Positions 1-6,893 are shown, counted from the first letter of the stretch. The stretch is 11,989 nucleotides of DNA from Chloroflexota bacterium (GCA_016200765.1 JACQEC010000107.1:1-11989), one strand, 5' to 3'. Notes: generated by a model from the letters alone, not told the origin. Translations and numbers: made by a program.

Positions 1-164
1 ATGGCGAGCAGGTACAGGTTGAAGACGACGCTCGTCGTGCCGTAAATCATGTCCATGCCGACGATGTGCAGAAGGTACAGGCGGGCATTGTGGCTGAACG
101 CCTTCACCTTCTGCCAGTAACTGTCCTCTGTCCCTGCGTGGTTTGCGGTAAGGTTAGCGGTCAT
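1..164 (-). CDS. MFS transporter, N-terminal part only (cut by window edge)
   Basis: This is the first 54 codons of a gene running off the left edge. Translation begins MTANLTANHAGTED, then a short amphipathic stretch (WQKVKAFSHNARLYLL), then a hydrophobic helix (residues about 28-54) ending in FNLYLLA. A polar N-terminus followed by N-A-R-L-Y-L and F-N-L-Y-L-L in the first membrane helix is typical of bacterial major facilitator superfamily permeases, which move small molecules across the cytoplasmic membrane by proton or solute coupling. The substrate cannot be told from this piece. The ATG at 164 is supported by GGGAGG (171-176) 6 nt upstream. The next gene upstream on the same strand is the aldo/keto reductase, 142 nt away, with an inverted repeat between them. 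Confidence 0.72.
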   Translation of the reverse strand, partial: MTANLTANHAGTEDSYWQKVKAFSHNARLYLLHIVGMDMIYGTTSVVFNLYLLA

Positions 165-244
165 GGTCTCCCTCCCTGAGAGTGGTTATGCAGTAAGCCA
201 TGAAGGCTCACCGCGTGCTTGCTGGCGACAATCCCTCACCCCTA

Positions 245-269
245 CCCCTCTCCCTTTATAGGGAGAGGG
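245..269. repeat. Perfect hairpin of the CCCTCTCCC/GGGAGAGGG type
   Basis: CCCTCTCCCT (246-255) and AGGGAGAGGG (260-269) pair perfectly over 10 bp with a TTAT loop. It is followed on neither strand by a T run, so it is not a canonical intrinsic terminator. Short elements of this sequence style are common dispersed intergenic repeats in bacterial genomes. It fills most of the gap between the aldo/keto reductase stop and the transporter start and could affect mRNA stability between the two. Confidence 0.6.
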
Positions 270-306
270 CGCGCCAACAACGGCGGATCAACCGAATGCG
301 CGCCGG

Positions 307-1344
307 TCATTGTGAGCGGCTCTGCGCGCGATGGTTGTCAATGCGCGCCCAAGTTTCGCCGAAGATCAGGTTGTGAACGTGGTCGGAGGCCAGAAAATCG
401 TGCGGGAAGCCCAATTTCAGACGGCTGACCTCATCGAGGTCTTGCAGTTGCGCGGGCGTCAGTTCGAAATCGAGGCACGCGAGATTTTCGTGCAACTGTG
501 CCGCCGTGCGGGCGCCGATGATCGGGATGATCAGCCCGCGCGCTTGCTGTTGACGCACCCAATTGATCGCGACCTGCGCCGGTTTGCACCCGATGGCGAC
601 GGCGACCGCCATCACGCGGTCGGCCAGCGCCATCGTCCGTTCGTCGGCCTGACTACTGCGCTTCGGGCCGGGCTCGTTCCGGTTATATTTGCCGGTGAGT
701 TCGCCGCCCTCCAAAATCCCCCACGTCATGACCGCCATGTCCAATGCGCGCGCCATCGGCAGTAGATCGCGCTCCACAGCGCGGTCGGCAAGACTATACG
801 GAACCTGAAGGGCGACAAAGCGCGACCAGCCGCGCAGGTCAGCCAGCGTGTTCGCCTGCGAAACGACCCAGGCAGGCGTATCGGAAATGCCGACATAGAG
901 AACCTTGCCCGCCCGCACCAGATCATCCAGCGCGCGCATGACTTCCTCCACGGGCGTCATATCGTCCCACATGTGGAGGTAGTAGAGGTCAAGGTAATCC
1001 GCCTTCAGCCGCTTCAGACTCAATTCCAACGAGCGCACCATATTCTTGCGATGGTTGCCGCCAAAGTTGGGATCATCTTTGCGGGTCGTCAACGAATATT
1101 TCGTGGCGACCACAAAATGATCGCGGTCGGTGGCGATAAACTCGCCGAGGAACCGTTCGGCAGAGCCGTCGGTGTAGTTGCTGGCGCTATCCACGAAGTT
1201 GCCGCCCGCATTGGCGAACCCATCAAAGATCGCGCGGCTCTCCTCTTTGGAGGCGCCCCAGCCCCAGTCTTCGCCGAAGGTCATCGTGCCGAGGCACAAC
1301 TCGGATACCCGCAACCCGCTTCTGCCCAGCAATTTGTATCGCAC
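307..1344 (-). CDS. Aldo/keto reductase
   Basis: A soluble NADPH-dependent oxidoreductase of the AKR superfamily ((beta/alpha)8 barrel) that reduces aldehydes or ketones. The substrate is unknown. From the GTG at 1344 the protein has 345 aa, normal for the family, and starts MRYKLLGRSGLRVSELCLGTMTFG. The catalytic tetrad is visible: D52 and Y57 in NFVDSASNYTDG, K82 in VVATKYSL and H124 in YYLHMWD. GISDTPAW (about 152-159) and the cofactor-side IIPIIGARTAAQL stretch near the C-terminus also fit. An in-frame codon at 1401 would add 19 residues (MMVNSTGQPDDGEYLKGEV) foreign to the family. The GTG is preferred because AAGGGAG lies 5 nt before it and the family homology begins exactly there. It lies 123 nt downstream of the response regulator gene on the same strand and precedes the MFS transporter. 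Confidence 0.9.
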   Translation of the reverse strand: MRYKLLGRSGLRVSELCLGTMTFGEDWGWGASKEESRAIFDGFANAGGNFVDSASNYTDGSAERFLGEFIATDRDHFVVATKYSLTTRKDDPNFGGNHRKNMVRSLELSLKRLKADYLDLYYLHMWDDMTPVEEVMRALDDLVRAGKVLYVGISDTPAWVVSQANTLADLRGWSRFVALQVPYSLADRAVERDLLPMARALDMAVMTWGILEGGELTGKYNRNEPGPKRSSQADERTMALADRVMAVAVAIGCKPAQVAINWVRQQQARGLIIPIIGARTAAQLHENLACLDFELTPAQLQDLDEVSRLKLGFPHDFLASDHVHNLIFGETWARIDNHRAQSRSQ

Positions 1345-1467
1345 AACCTCTCCCTTTAAATACTCACCATCATCTGGTTGTCCGGTTGAATTCACCATCA
1401 CTCTATCACAAGACGGGGCTGATCACATCGTCCAATGGGTCAGTTGCGGCCTGTACGTATGGGCAGA

Positions 1468-2124
1468 TTACGGATTCAACCTGATCAAGCCCTGCTGGAC
1501 GGCCAGCGACACGGCCTCGGTGCGATTGGCCGCGCCGAGCTTGCCCAAGAGCGAACTGACGTGAAACTTGACGGTGCGTTCACTGATCACCAACCGGGCG
1601 GCAATTTCCTTATTAGCCTTGCCTTGCGCCAGCAGGACCAAGACGTCGCGCTCGCGCTCGGTTAACAGGTCGGTCGTCTCCTTTGGGCTGACGGCCGGAG
1701 AGCCGGCGACGCGCTTCAGCAGGCGCGAGACGACGAGCGGCTGCCAGAGGGAGCCGCCTTCGCTCACCACGCGGATCGCATGAAAGATCTCTTCGCGCGG
1801 CACGCCCTTGAGCAGATAGCCCTGCGCCCCGGCCTGTAGGGCGCCGATTATTTTGTCGTCGGTATCGAACGCCGTCAGGACGATCACTTTCAGGTCGGGA
1901 CTTTGCGTCCGCAGATGGGACAGCGCCTCAACACCATCCATCTGCGGCATTTCAAGGTCAAGCAGGATCAGGTCGGGGTGGAGATGGGCCGCCTGGCGGA
2001 CAGCCTCGGCCCCGTCGGCGGCTTCGCCCACGACAACAAACTCGGCCTGCGTGCCAAGCACGGCCATCAACCCATCGCGCACGACGGGATGATCATCAAC
2101 GATTAGGATGCGAATCGGATTCAT
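1468..2124 (-). CDS. Response regulator, NarL/FixJ (LuxR) type
   Basis: A 218-aa two-component transcription factor, the usual NarL-family length. The receiver domain (about 4-120) has the acidic pair D10/D11, phospho-acceptor D56 in LLDLEMPQMDG, T84 in IVLTAFD and K106 in GYLLKG. The LuxR-type helix-turn-helix (about 152-210) reads LTERERDVLVLLAQGKANKE and continues to ISERTVKFHVSSLLGKL. Phosphorylation by the partner kinase should promote dimerisation and DNA binding. Its ATG (2124-2122) overlaps the kinase TGA in an ATGA (2121-2124), so the two are translationally coupled and form one system. Targets are not shown by the sequence; the downstream aldo/keto reductase and transporter are candidates by position only. 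Confidence 0.95.
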   Translation of the reverse strand: MNPIRILIVDDHPVVRDGLMAVLGTQAEFVVVGEAADGAEAVRQAAHLHPDLILLDLEMPQMDGVEALSHLRTQSPDLKVIVLTAFDTDDKIIGALQAGAQGYLLKGVPREEIFHAIRVVSEGGSLWQPLVVSRLLKRVAGSPAVSPKETTDLLTERERDVLVLLAQGKANKEIAARLVISERTVKFHVSSLLGKLGAANRTEAVSLAVQQGLIRLNP

Positions 2125-3290
2125 GAGAGGGGCACGGCAATTTCAAGCCGCGTACCGGCGCCGGGGCTGCTCCGCAGATGGAGACTGCCGCCGAGCAGAC
2201 GCGCGCGCTCGTTGAGGCCAATCAGCCCGTAGCGGCCCTTCGGGATGAGCGAAGGCTCAAAGCCGCGCCCGTCGTCTTCGATGGTCAGGTGCGCGTGAGC
2301 GGGCGTGGTGGCAAGGCGCACCGTGATGGAGCGGGCGCTGGCATGGCGCACGATATTGGTCAGCGCTTCCTGCGCCATCCGGTACAACCCAACCTCGACG
2401 CGCACCGGCAGCGGGCGACTGCCGCCCATCACCTCAAGGTGTGTCGGGAGGTTCCACTTGGCGGACCACTCACGCGCGAGGGTGTCCAGCGCCTCTGCCA
2501 GCGTGCGGCCTTCCAGCGGCGCGGCGCGAAGGTCGAGCACCGAGCGCCGCGCCTCATCGAGATTGGCGCGCGTCAGCGCGAGTGCCTGCTGTACGGCTTG
2601 CCGCGCCCGCTCCCGGTTTGCGCCCGATTCGATCAGCGCATCGGCGGCTTCAAGTTGCAAGACGGTGGCCGAGAGAGCCTGTGCCAGCGTATCGTGAATC
2701 TCGCGCGCCAGCCGGTTGCGCTCTTCAGTAGCGCCGAGTTGCGCGCTGTGGGCAAAGAGGCGCGCCCGTTCCAGAGCAATACCGACCATATCGCCCACTG
2801 TGTAGAGGAGGCGCAGATCGTCCAGCGAAAGCTCGCGCCAGTCGGCGCTCGCCACGTTGAGCACACCCAACTGCCTGCCGCGTGCGTACAGGGGAATGGA
2901 GGCATGGTAACGCAGGCCGTCTGTGCCGTCCACCAGTCCGTTCAGACGCGAGCACGTGATGACGTTGACGTTGGCCGCGCCCGCTAAATCGCCGGCGCGG
3001 AAGGTGTCGAGGCAGTAGCACGTGCCTTCCATGCGATGCGGCGCATCGGTCAGGGCCGGCGGCAAATTCTGCGCGGCGGCGAGATACGATTCGCCGGTCT
3101 CCTCGCGCAGGAGCCACGTCCAACCCGTCTGGAGATCGAGCAGGGCGACCACTTGCGCCAGCGCGGTCTGTAGCGCGCGGTCGAGATCAACCTCACGGTT
3201 GAGGGATTCGGCAATCGCGTTGAGGATCGAGAGCTCGCGGTTGCGGCGCTCCAACTTCTCGGTGTCGGATACGGGCCAGATGTTTAACAA
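2121..3290 (-). CDS. GAF-domain sensor histidine kinase (HisKA_3 type)
   Basis: A 389-aa soluble kinase with no membrane span. The order is a short N-terminal coiled segment (10-35), a GAF domain (about 36-178), the HisKA_3 dimerisation/phospho-acceptor helix with H199 in LAREIHDTLAQALSA, and a HATPase_c domain (about 292-389). The HATPase_c domain has the N box (E308, N312 in QEALTNIVRHA), G1 (DDGRGF, 339-344) and G2 (GRYGLIGLNERA). It phosphorylates the adjacent response regulator. All three cysteines sit in the GAF domain (C91-x-C93 in GTCYC and C113 in VITCSRL), suggesting a redox, metal or Fe-S cue, which is an inference. The start is TTG at 3290: an in-frame TGA lies just upstream and no ATG/GTG exists nearby, while GATGAGGA about 9 nt before it can act as a ribosome site. 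The SRAP gene ends 63 nt upstream. Confidence 0.92.
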   Translation of the reverse strand: MLNIWPVSDTEKLERRNRELSILNAIAESLNREVDLDRALQTALAQVVALLDLQTGWTWLLREETGESYLAAAQNLPPALTDAPHRMEGTCYCLDTFRAGDLAGAANVNVITCSRLNGLVDGTDGLRYHASIPLYARGRQLGVLNVASADWRELSLDDLRLLYTVGDMVGIALERARLFAHSAQLGATEERNRLAREIHDTLAQALSATVLQLEAADALIESGANRERARQAVQQALALTRANLDEARRSVLDLRAAPLEGRTLAEALDTLAREWSAKWNLPTHLEVMGGSRPLPVRVEVGLYRMAQEALTNIVRHASARSITVRLATTPAHAHLTIEDDGRGFEPSLIPKGRYGLIGLNERARLLGGSLHLRSSPGAGTRLEIAVPLS

Positions 3291-3353
3291 GCAGAACGGT
3301 CCTCATCAAATCGGGCGCTGTGCAACGCCTCGGCAGAACTTCAACGGGCCGCG

Positions 3354-4025
3354 CTACTGGGAGGCCGGCACGATACAGTCGGGCGAGTTGTTCTCCGGCG
3401 AATTGACGAGGCGGGAGACGGCGTAGGCCTCCATCTCTTCCGCCGGATACGGTTTCAGCAGAGCCAACAACCCATCCGCATGCCGGTTGGCTGGGTCGAG
3501 CCATAACGAGCGTTGGTCTTGGGGAACGATGACGGGCATCCGGTTGTGAATCGGTTGCATCAGCGCGTTAGGCTCGGTGGTGATGATGGCGCAGGACGTG
3601 ATCGGCTCGCCGTCGGGCGATGTCCAGCGGTCGTATAGACCGGCAAAGGCAAAGGGTTGATGGGACGCGAGCCGGATATACATCGGGGTTTTGCGCGCGC
3701 CGAGTTTCTGCCACTCGTAGAAGCCGTCGGCGACAATCAGGCAGCGCCGGCTTTTCAGCAGTCGCTTGAAACTGGGTTTCTCGGCGAGCGTCTCGGCGCG
3801 CGCGTTGATCATTTTCGAGCCAATGGCGATGTCTTTAGCCCAGACCGGAATCAGTCCCCAGCGCATCACGTCCAGCCGATTGCGGTTCTCGTGCTGAATA
3901 ACAGCCATCACGGGCTGCGTTGGCGCAATATTGTAACTGGGTTCGGGCGCGAATGCAACCTCTTGAATGTTGAATGCTTGCTGGATGTCGGCCAGATTGG
4001 TGGATAGGGTAAATCGTCCGCACAT
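3354..4025 (-). CDS. SRAP-domain abasic-site processing protein (YedK/HMCES family)
   Basis: A 223-aa protein covering one full SRAP domain, the normal bacterial length. Family members attach covalently through Cys2 to abasic sites in single-stranded DNA, shielding them during replication. The defining residues are present: MCGRF with C2 exposed after Met removal, N32 in PSYNIAPTQ, RWGLIPVW (55-62), N74 in INARAET, E104 in GFYEW and H160 in IHNRMP. These match C2/N75/E105/H160 of Escherichia coli YedK. The ATG at 4025 has GGAGG (4035-4039) 9 nt upstream and an extended -10 box just before that, so the leader is very short. It is first in a minus-strand run with the kinase and regulator, but a functional link to them is not evident. 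Confidence 0.95.
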   Translation of the reverse strand: MCGRFTLSTNLADIQQAFNIQEVAFAPEPSYNIAPTQPVMAVIQHENRNRLDVMRWGLIPVWAKDIAIGSKMINARAETLAEKPSFKRLLKSRRCLIVADGFYEWQKLGARKTPMYIRLASHQPFAFAGLYDRWTSPDGEPITSCAIITTEPNALMQPIHNRMPVIVPQDQRSLWLDPANRHADGLLALLKPYPAEEMEAYAVSRLVNSPENNSPDCIVPASQ

Positions 4026-4047
4026 GGTAGCCCACCTCCGTGAGTCC

Positions 4048-4056
4048 AGTATAGCA
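4048..4056 (-). promoter_or_regulatory. Extended -10 promoter element for the SRAP gene
   Basis: The minus strand reads TGCTATACT, an extended -10 (TGn plus TATACT, one mismatch to TATAAT). No convincing -35 box lies 16-18 nt upstream, as expected for extended -10 promoters. A start about 7 nt downstream would place the GGAGG ribosome site at the very beginning of the transcript. Confidence 0.5.
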
Positions 4057-4094
4057 CAAAAGTTCTTAAACGCCTAAGCCGCGAAGCGTGGCAT

Positions 4095-4129
4095 AAAAAA
4101 AACAACACCCGCCGCGCGGCGGGTGTTGT
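4095..4129 (-). terminator. Intrinsic terminator after the BNR-repeat protein gene
   Basis: ACAACACCCGCC (4102-4113) and GGCGGGTGTTGT (4118-4129) form a perfect 12-bp stem with a GCGC loop. On the minus strand the stem is followed by eight T (A run 4095-4102), a textbook rho-independent terminator for leftward transcription. It lies about 60 nt past the TAA at 4190-4192, which supports that stop, not the one at 4273, as the original gene end. It also insulates the SRAP gene. Confidence 0.92.
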
Positions 4130-4189
4130 GTGTAAACTCAGCGGGGCAGATTCGCGCCCGGCTGTTGCACGACTTACAGACTCAAAGCG

Positions 4190-5520
4190 TTACGGCATGG
4201 CGAAGGCCGAGAACAAATCCTCGCACGTCGCGCCGGGGACACGCGCATCGGTCCACGACAGGTGGAACCGGCCTACCGCGCTGGTGTCCATGCCCTGATA
4301 GTCGCCGTACTGATTGCCCAGATCACAGCCGACGGTCTCGTTCGATGTGGCGGTGGTGACCAACAGGTTTGCGCCCCATGTCCGGGGTCGCTGCGAGTGT
4401 CATAGAACGACACGCCAACGGTGCCGTTGGGCGAAACAGAGATGGCCTGATGGAAGTGGTAGGCGCTGACTGTATCATCGTTGATTTTCGCTTCAGCAGA
4501 CCAAGTTGTGCCACCATCATCAGAATAAACAACGTAGATATTGGTGTTGGAGCCACTCGTACCGATGTCGAAGTACGAGACGTACAGGCGCCCGGCATTA
4601 GCGGTGCCGGCCGGGGCGACTGCCGTCATGGGCATTGGCAGGACGCCGCGCGAGTTCTGCGGCGGAATGAAGATGAAGAACCCGGATGTGTTGATGCGGA
4701 AGGTGTGGGCGACGTGATCCGTGCCCCAGGATGCGCCGCCGTTGGTGGAGCGGTCAACCCAGATCTTCTTGCCGCTATAATCTTCCCACGTAGCATAGAC
4801 GGTGCCGTCGGGAGCGGTGGCCGCGTTCACGCCGATGGTCGTGCTGGTGTCATTAATCTTCGGTGAGCGCACCCAGCCGGTAAAGCCGTCGCGCGAGTAA
4901 AGCAGGTAGGCCGTATTGTTTGCGCCGTTATCGTCGTAGCCGATATAGGCGGTGTTCTTGAACGCGCTGCTTGCCGAGCGGTCAATTGTCATCATGTCGC
5001 GGTCGGGGAAGCCGCCGGCGATAGTGAACTTGGTCAACGTCCACGTCGTCTGCCCAACCTTGCGGTAGGCGTAGCGCTGGTCGGAGCACTCGTAGGCCAT
5101 GAACGCGTCTCCAGCGCTATTGAAGGCAAGCCATGTGTCGTAGCAGAAAGACGTGATACCGGTCGTCACAACAACCCACGTCTTGCCGCCGTCGGTGGAC
5201 TCCTTCAACAATTTCGTGCTTGAGCCCAAACTCAGGTCGTTGTTGGAGGCCAGGAGATGGAATGGATTCGTGGGATCCACCGCGATGGACGTCTCGCTCT
5301 GCGAGCCGCTCTGGTTGGAAACGTTAACATTACGCCCAGCCCTGCTGAGTGGGCTGAGCATATCGCCTAGCGGGGACGGGTTATTAGTAAGTCGAACTGG
5401 GATTGTGTTGAAGCCTGACGCAATGGCGGGCGCCGCGCCGGGCGTGATACCCACGGTGGATAACGCAACGGCGAGTAGCAGGGCTACAAACACCGCTTTC
5501 CGCAATGGAAAACTTGGCAT
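4190..5520 (-). CDS. Secreted BNR/Asp-box (sialidase-fold) protein, apparent frameshift near the 3' end
   Basis: A secreted protein with a signal peptide (residues 1-35: KAV, hydrophobic core to about 27, then APAIASG) and a predicted six-bladed sialidase-like propeller. Asp boxes are STDGGKTW (108-115), STNGGASW (258-265) and SDDGGTTW (333-340), with a degenerate SRDGFTGW (209-216). As read, the frame ends at 4273 after 415 aa with an odd tail following SFYDTRSDPGHGA. A shift near 4371-4380 restores NLLVTTATSNETVGCDLGNQ, then YGDYQGMDTSAVGRFHLSWT and a TAA at 4190. FYDTR...GDYQGMD...SWTDAR is the usual family ending. One missing G in the CATGGGGCG run explains it and gives 443 aa. This is either a sequencing error or a genuine lesion. 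The start ATG has AAGGAG 9 nt upstream. Enzyme activity is not assured; many such propellers only bind glycans or proteins. Confidence 0.82.
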
Positions 5521-5555
5521 TGTTTCTCTCTCCTTGGGGGTAATTAGACTGCCTC

Positions 5556-5561
5556 ATTATA
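5556..5561 (-). promoter_or_regulatory. -10 box (TATAAT) for the BNR-repeat protein gene
   Basis: A perfect TATAAT on the minus strand lies 35 nt before the ATG at 5520, with the AAGGAG ribosome site between them. The -35 region at 17 nt spacing (CCGTAA) is a poor match, so an activator or alternative sigma factor is possible. Confidence 0.5.
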
Positions 5562-5805
5562 TGTTCGAGACTTCGCGCTTACGGGCAGCGCGCCTGCAAG
5601 GTTTTCTGATGTCCTCCTTTCCTTCGGCAATTGCCTTGGAGAGCCGATAGCCTAGAGTGCATAGGGAAGGCGCCTGCCACATGTTCAGATAGCCGTGAGC
5701 GGAGAGAACTTCGTACGCATAGATAGTATAGGCCATATCCGAGGTGAGCGCAAACACGGTTCAGAGGGCACATTTTCAGGCATCGCCACTCAGGCACGGC
5801 TTGCT

Positions 5806-5830
5806 TCTGTCCGGCTGAAGCCTGCGCTCC
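5806..5830 (+). repeat. Dispersed intergenic repeat, copy 1
   Basis: TCTGTCCGGCTGAAGCC (5806-5822) recurs exactly at 11844-11860, and TGAAGCCTGCGCTCC (5816-5830) recurs as its reverse complement at 11785-11799. Both locations are non-coding. Together they indicate a dispersed repeat family of about 25 bp or more with an internal GGCTgaAGCC near-palindrome. Confidence 0.65.
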
Positions 5831-5891
5831 CTATACCCACCCAGCGTTTTCGTGAACGACTGCGGATGCAGTTCAGATTAGCGGTGCACCG

Positions 5892-5908
5892 AACCTGCGC
5901 CGCAGGTT
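5892..5908. repeat. Small hairpin in the intergenic region
   Basis: AACCTGC (5892-5898) pairs with GCAGGTT (5902-5908) around a GCC loop, next to a GGTGCACC palindrome at 5883-5890. There is no T run, so it is not a terminator. It may be part of the same repeat-rich element as the copy at 5806-5830. Confidence 0.45.
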
Positions 5909-5995
5909 TCCTCGCTGGCGCGCCTGCTGATTGGGTCCACAGACGCCGCAAGCGCTTATAGTCTACCAAGCCTTAGCCTATGGAACAAGGCGCGG

Positions 5996-6018
5996 ATGTC
6001 CCAAGATTCTTGGGACAT
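5996..6018. promoter_or_regulatory. Perfect 23-bp palindrome, candidate operator
   Basis: ATGTCCCAAGA (5996-6006), one central T (6007), then its exact reverse complement TCTTGGGACAT (6008-6018). Eleven perfect base pairs around a single base is the form of a site for a dimeric regulator. The near-zero loop makes an RNA hairpin terminator unlikely, and no T run follows. A TTGACA (6019-6024) abuts it but has no -10 at the right distance. It lies 75 nt before the likely start of the solute-binding protein gene. It could instead belong to a dispersed repeat. Confidence 0.5.
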
Positions 6019-6053
6019 TTGACATGCGCGATGCGTCCCGGGCTGCGGCCATA

Positions 6054-6083
6054 CTGCCGGGCAGGCATAAGTGGGTCTATAAT
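6054..6083 (+). promoter_or_regulatory. Promoter of the solute-binding protein gene
   Basis: A perfect TATAAT at 6078-6083 with a weak -35 CTGCCG (6054-6059, three of six) at 18 nt spacing. A transcript beginning about 7 nt further would start only a few bases before the GTG at 6093, so the mRNA would be leaderless or nearly so. This agrees with the lack of a ribosome site there. Confidence 0.5.
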
Positions 6084-6092
6084 CATGGGGCT

Positions 6093-6893
6093 GTGGCATC
6101 TCTTAATCTTTTGCGCGCGCGCACGCTGATAGCCTTATCGCTGTGCGCCGCGGTTATCGCAATCGTCTTTGCCTTGCTCGCCAACGCGATTGACCGCGAC
6201 GAGCACTTTGAGCGCATTCTTCAACGCGGCGTGCTGCGCGTGGGCATGGACGCCAGTTTCCCGCCCTTTGAGTGGGCGGATGAACGGGGCGCCCTGATGG
6301 GCCTGGATGTTGATCTCGCCAACGAGCTGGGCCGGCGTATGAGCCTCCGAGTGGAGTTAGTCAACACGGCCTTTGACGCTTTGTACGAGGAACTCCGCGC
6401 CGGGCGCTTCGACGTGATCATCTCTGCGCTCCCCTATGATCCATCGCGCACGCGAGACGTGAACTATTCGCAGATCACCCTCAATGGTGGCGCCGTGCTG
6501 GTGGTGCGAGCCGGCGATTCAACCCCAAAGCGCCCGGCCGATCTGCAAGCCGGTGCGGTGGCTGTCGAAGCCGGATCCAACGAGGAAACAATGGCGAGGA
6601 GGCTGGAAGCGCGCGCGGGCTTTCACACGTTGAGCGTGCCGACCTTGCAGGATGCCGCGCGGGCCGTTGTGGACGGGCGGGCGCGCGCGCTAATCGCGGA
6701 TGGTGTGTCGGCGCGGCTTCTGCAACGCGGCGACCCGCGCCTGATGATCACCGGCGATCCGCTGAGCGATGAGCCGAACTACGTCATCGCCATGCCAGTT
6801 GAATCGCCGAAGCTGCTGGCCGTGATTAACCGTTACCTAGACGACATGAAGCGTGATGGCAGCCTGAACCGGATCCGTGACCGGTGGCTTTGA
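6093..6893 (+). CDS. Family-3 solute-binding protein (amino-acid type periplasmic receptor)
   Basis: From the GTG at 6093 the protein has 266 aa, the usual SBP_bac_3 size. An N-terminal hydrophobic segment (about 12-30) ending LLANA acts as signal peptide or membrane anchor; no lipobox is seen. The two-lobed binding domain begins RILQRGVLRVGMDASFPPFE, with LDVDLANELG (71-80), VNTAFDALYEEL (90-101), FDVIISALPYDPSRTRDVNY (106-125), GSNEE (161-165) and ADG with D203. R119 and D203 occupy the places that hold the alpha-carboxylate and alpha-amino group in amino-acid binding relatives. Such proteins deliver substrate to an ABC permease, but no permease or ATPase gene is nearby, so it may work with a distant transporter or as a sensor. 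The frame is open from 5931, but upstream residues look non-coding. The 3' end overlaps the M23 gene by 57 nt, convergently. Confidence 0.85.
   Translation: MASLNLLRARTLIALSLCAAVIAIVFALLANAIDRDEHFERILQRGVLRVGMDASFPPFEWADERGALMGLDVDLANELGRRMSLRVELVNTAFDALYEELRAGRFDVIISALPYDPSRTRDVNYSQITLNGGAVLVVRAGDSTPKRPADLQAGAVAVEAGSNEETMARRLEARAGFHTLSVPTLQDAARAVVDGRARALIADGVSARLLQRGDPRLMITGDPLSDEPNYVIAMPVESPKLLAVINRYLDDMKRDGSLNRIRDRWL

Larger units (their letters stand above)
5562..6092. other. Intergenic region between divergent genes
   Basis: About 530 nt separate the minus-strand BNR-repeat gene from the plus-strand solute-binding protein gene. It contains a dispersed repeat copy (5806-5830), the palindrome GGTGCACC (5883-5890), a 7-bp hairpin AACCTGC-GCC-GCAGGTT (5892-5908), a TATAGT box (5957-5962, unpaired), a perfect 23-bp palindrome (5996-6018) and the likely promoter of the solute-binding protein gene. 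A 66-codon minus-strand frame (5557-5757, GTG start) has no ribosome site and no recognisable family. No convincing gene is seen. Confidence 0.55.

Noticed and set aside
1348..1358. Second copy of the CTCTCCCTTTA hairpin arm near the reductase start
   Set aside because: Only one arm is present and it is explained as the ribosome site (AGGGAGAGG) of the aldo/keto reductase.
1345..1401. Longer N-terminus of the aldo/keto reductase from the upstream ATG
   Set aside because: The extra 19 residues do not resemble the family, and a ribosome site lies right before the internal GTG at 1344.
2178..2987. 269-codon plus-strand open frame opposite the histidine kinase
   Set aside because: It is antisense to unmistakable GAF, H-box and ATPase motifs and lacks any recognisable protein signature.
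5557..5757. 66-codon minus-strand open frame before the BNR-repeat gene
   Set aside because: It starts at GTG without a ribosome site, contains the TATAAT of the next gene at its end, and has no recognisable family. The composition is not absurd, so a small gene cannot be excluded.
5695..5961. 88-codon plus-strand open frame in the same intergenic region
   Set aside because: It runs straight through the dispersed repeat, which gives ASVRLKP here and again in the other copy near 11.84 kb. It looks like translated repeat, not a gene.
6019..6024. Perfect TTGACA as a -35 box
   Set aside because: No -10-like hexamer occurs 15-19 nt downstream on the plus strand.
5931..6092. N-terminal extension of the solute-binding protein (TTG at 5931 or ATG at 6024)
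   Set aside because: It would place the palindrome and promoter inside the gene, and the added residues precede an otherwise normal signal segment.
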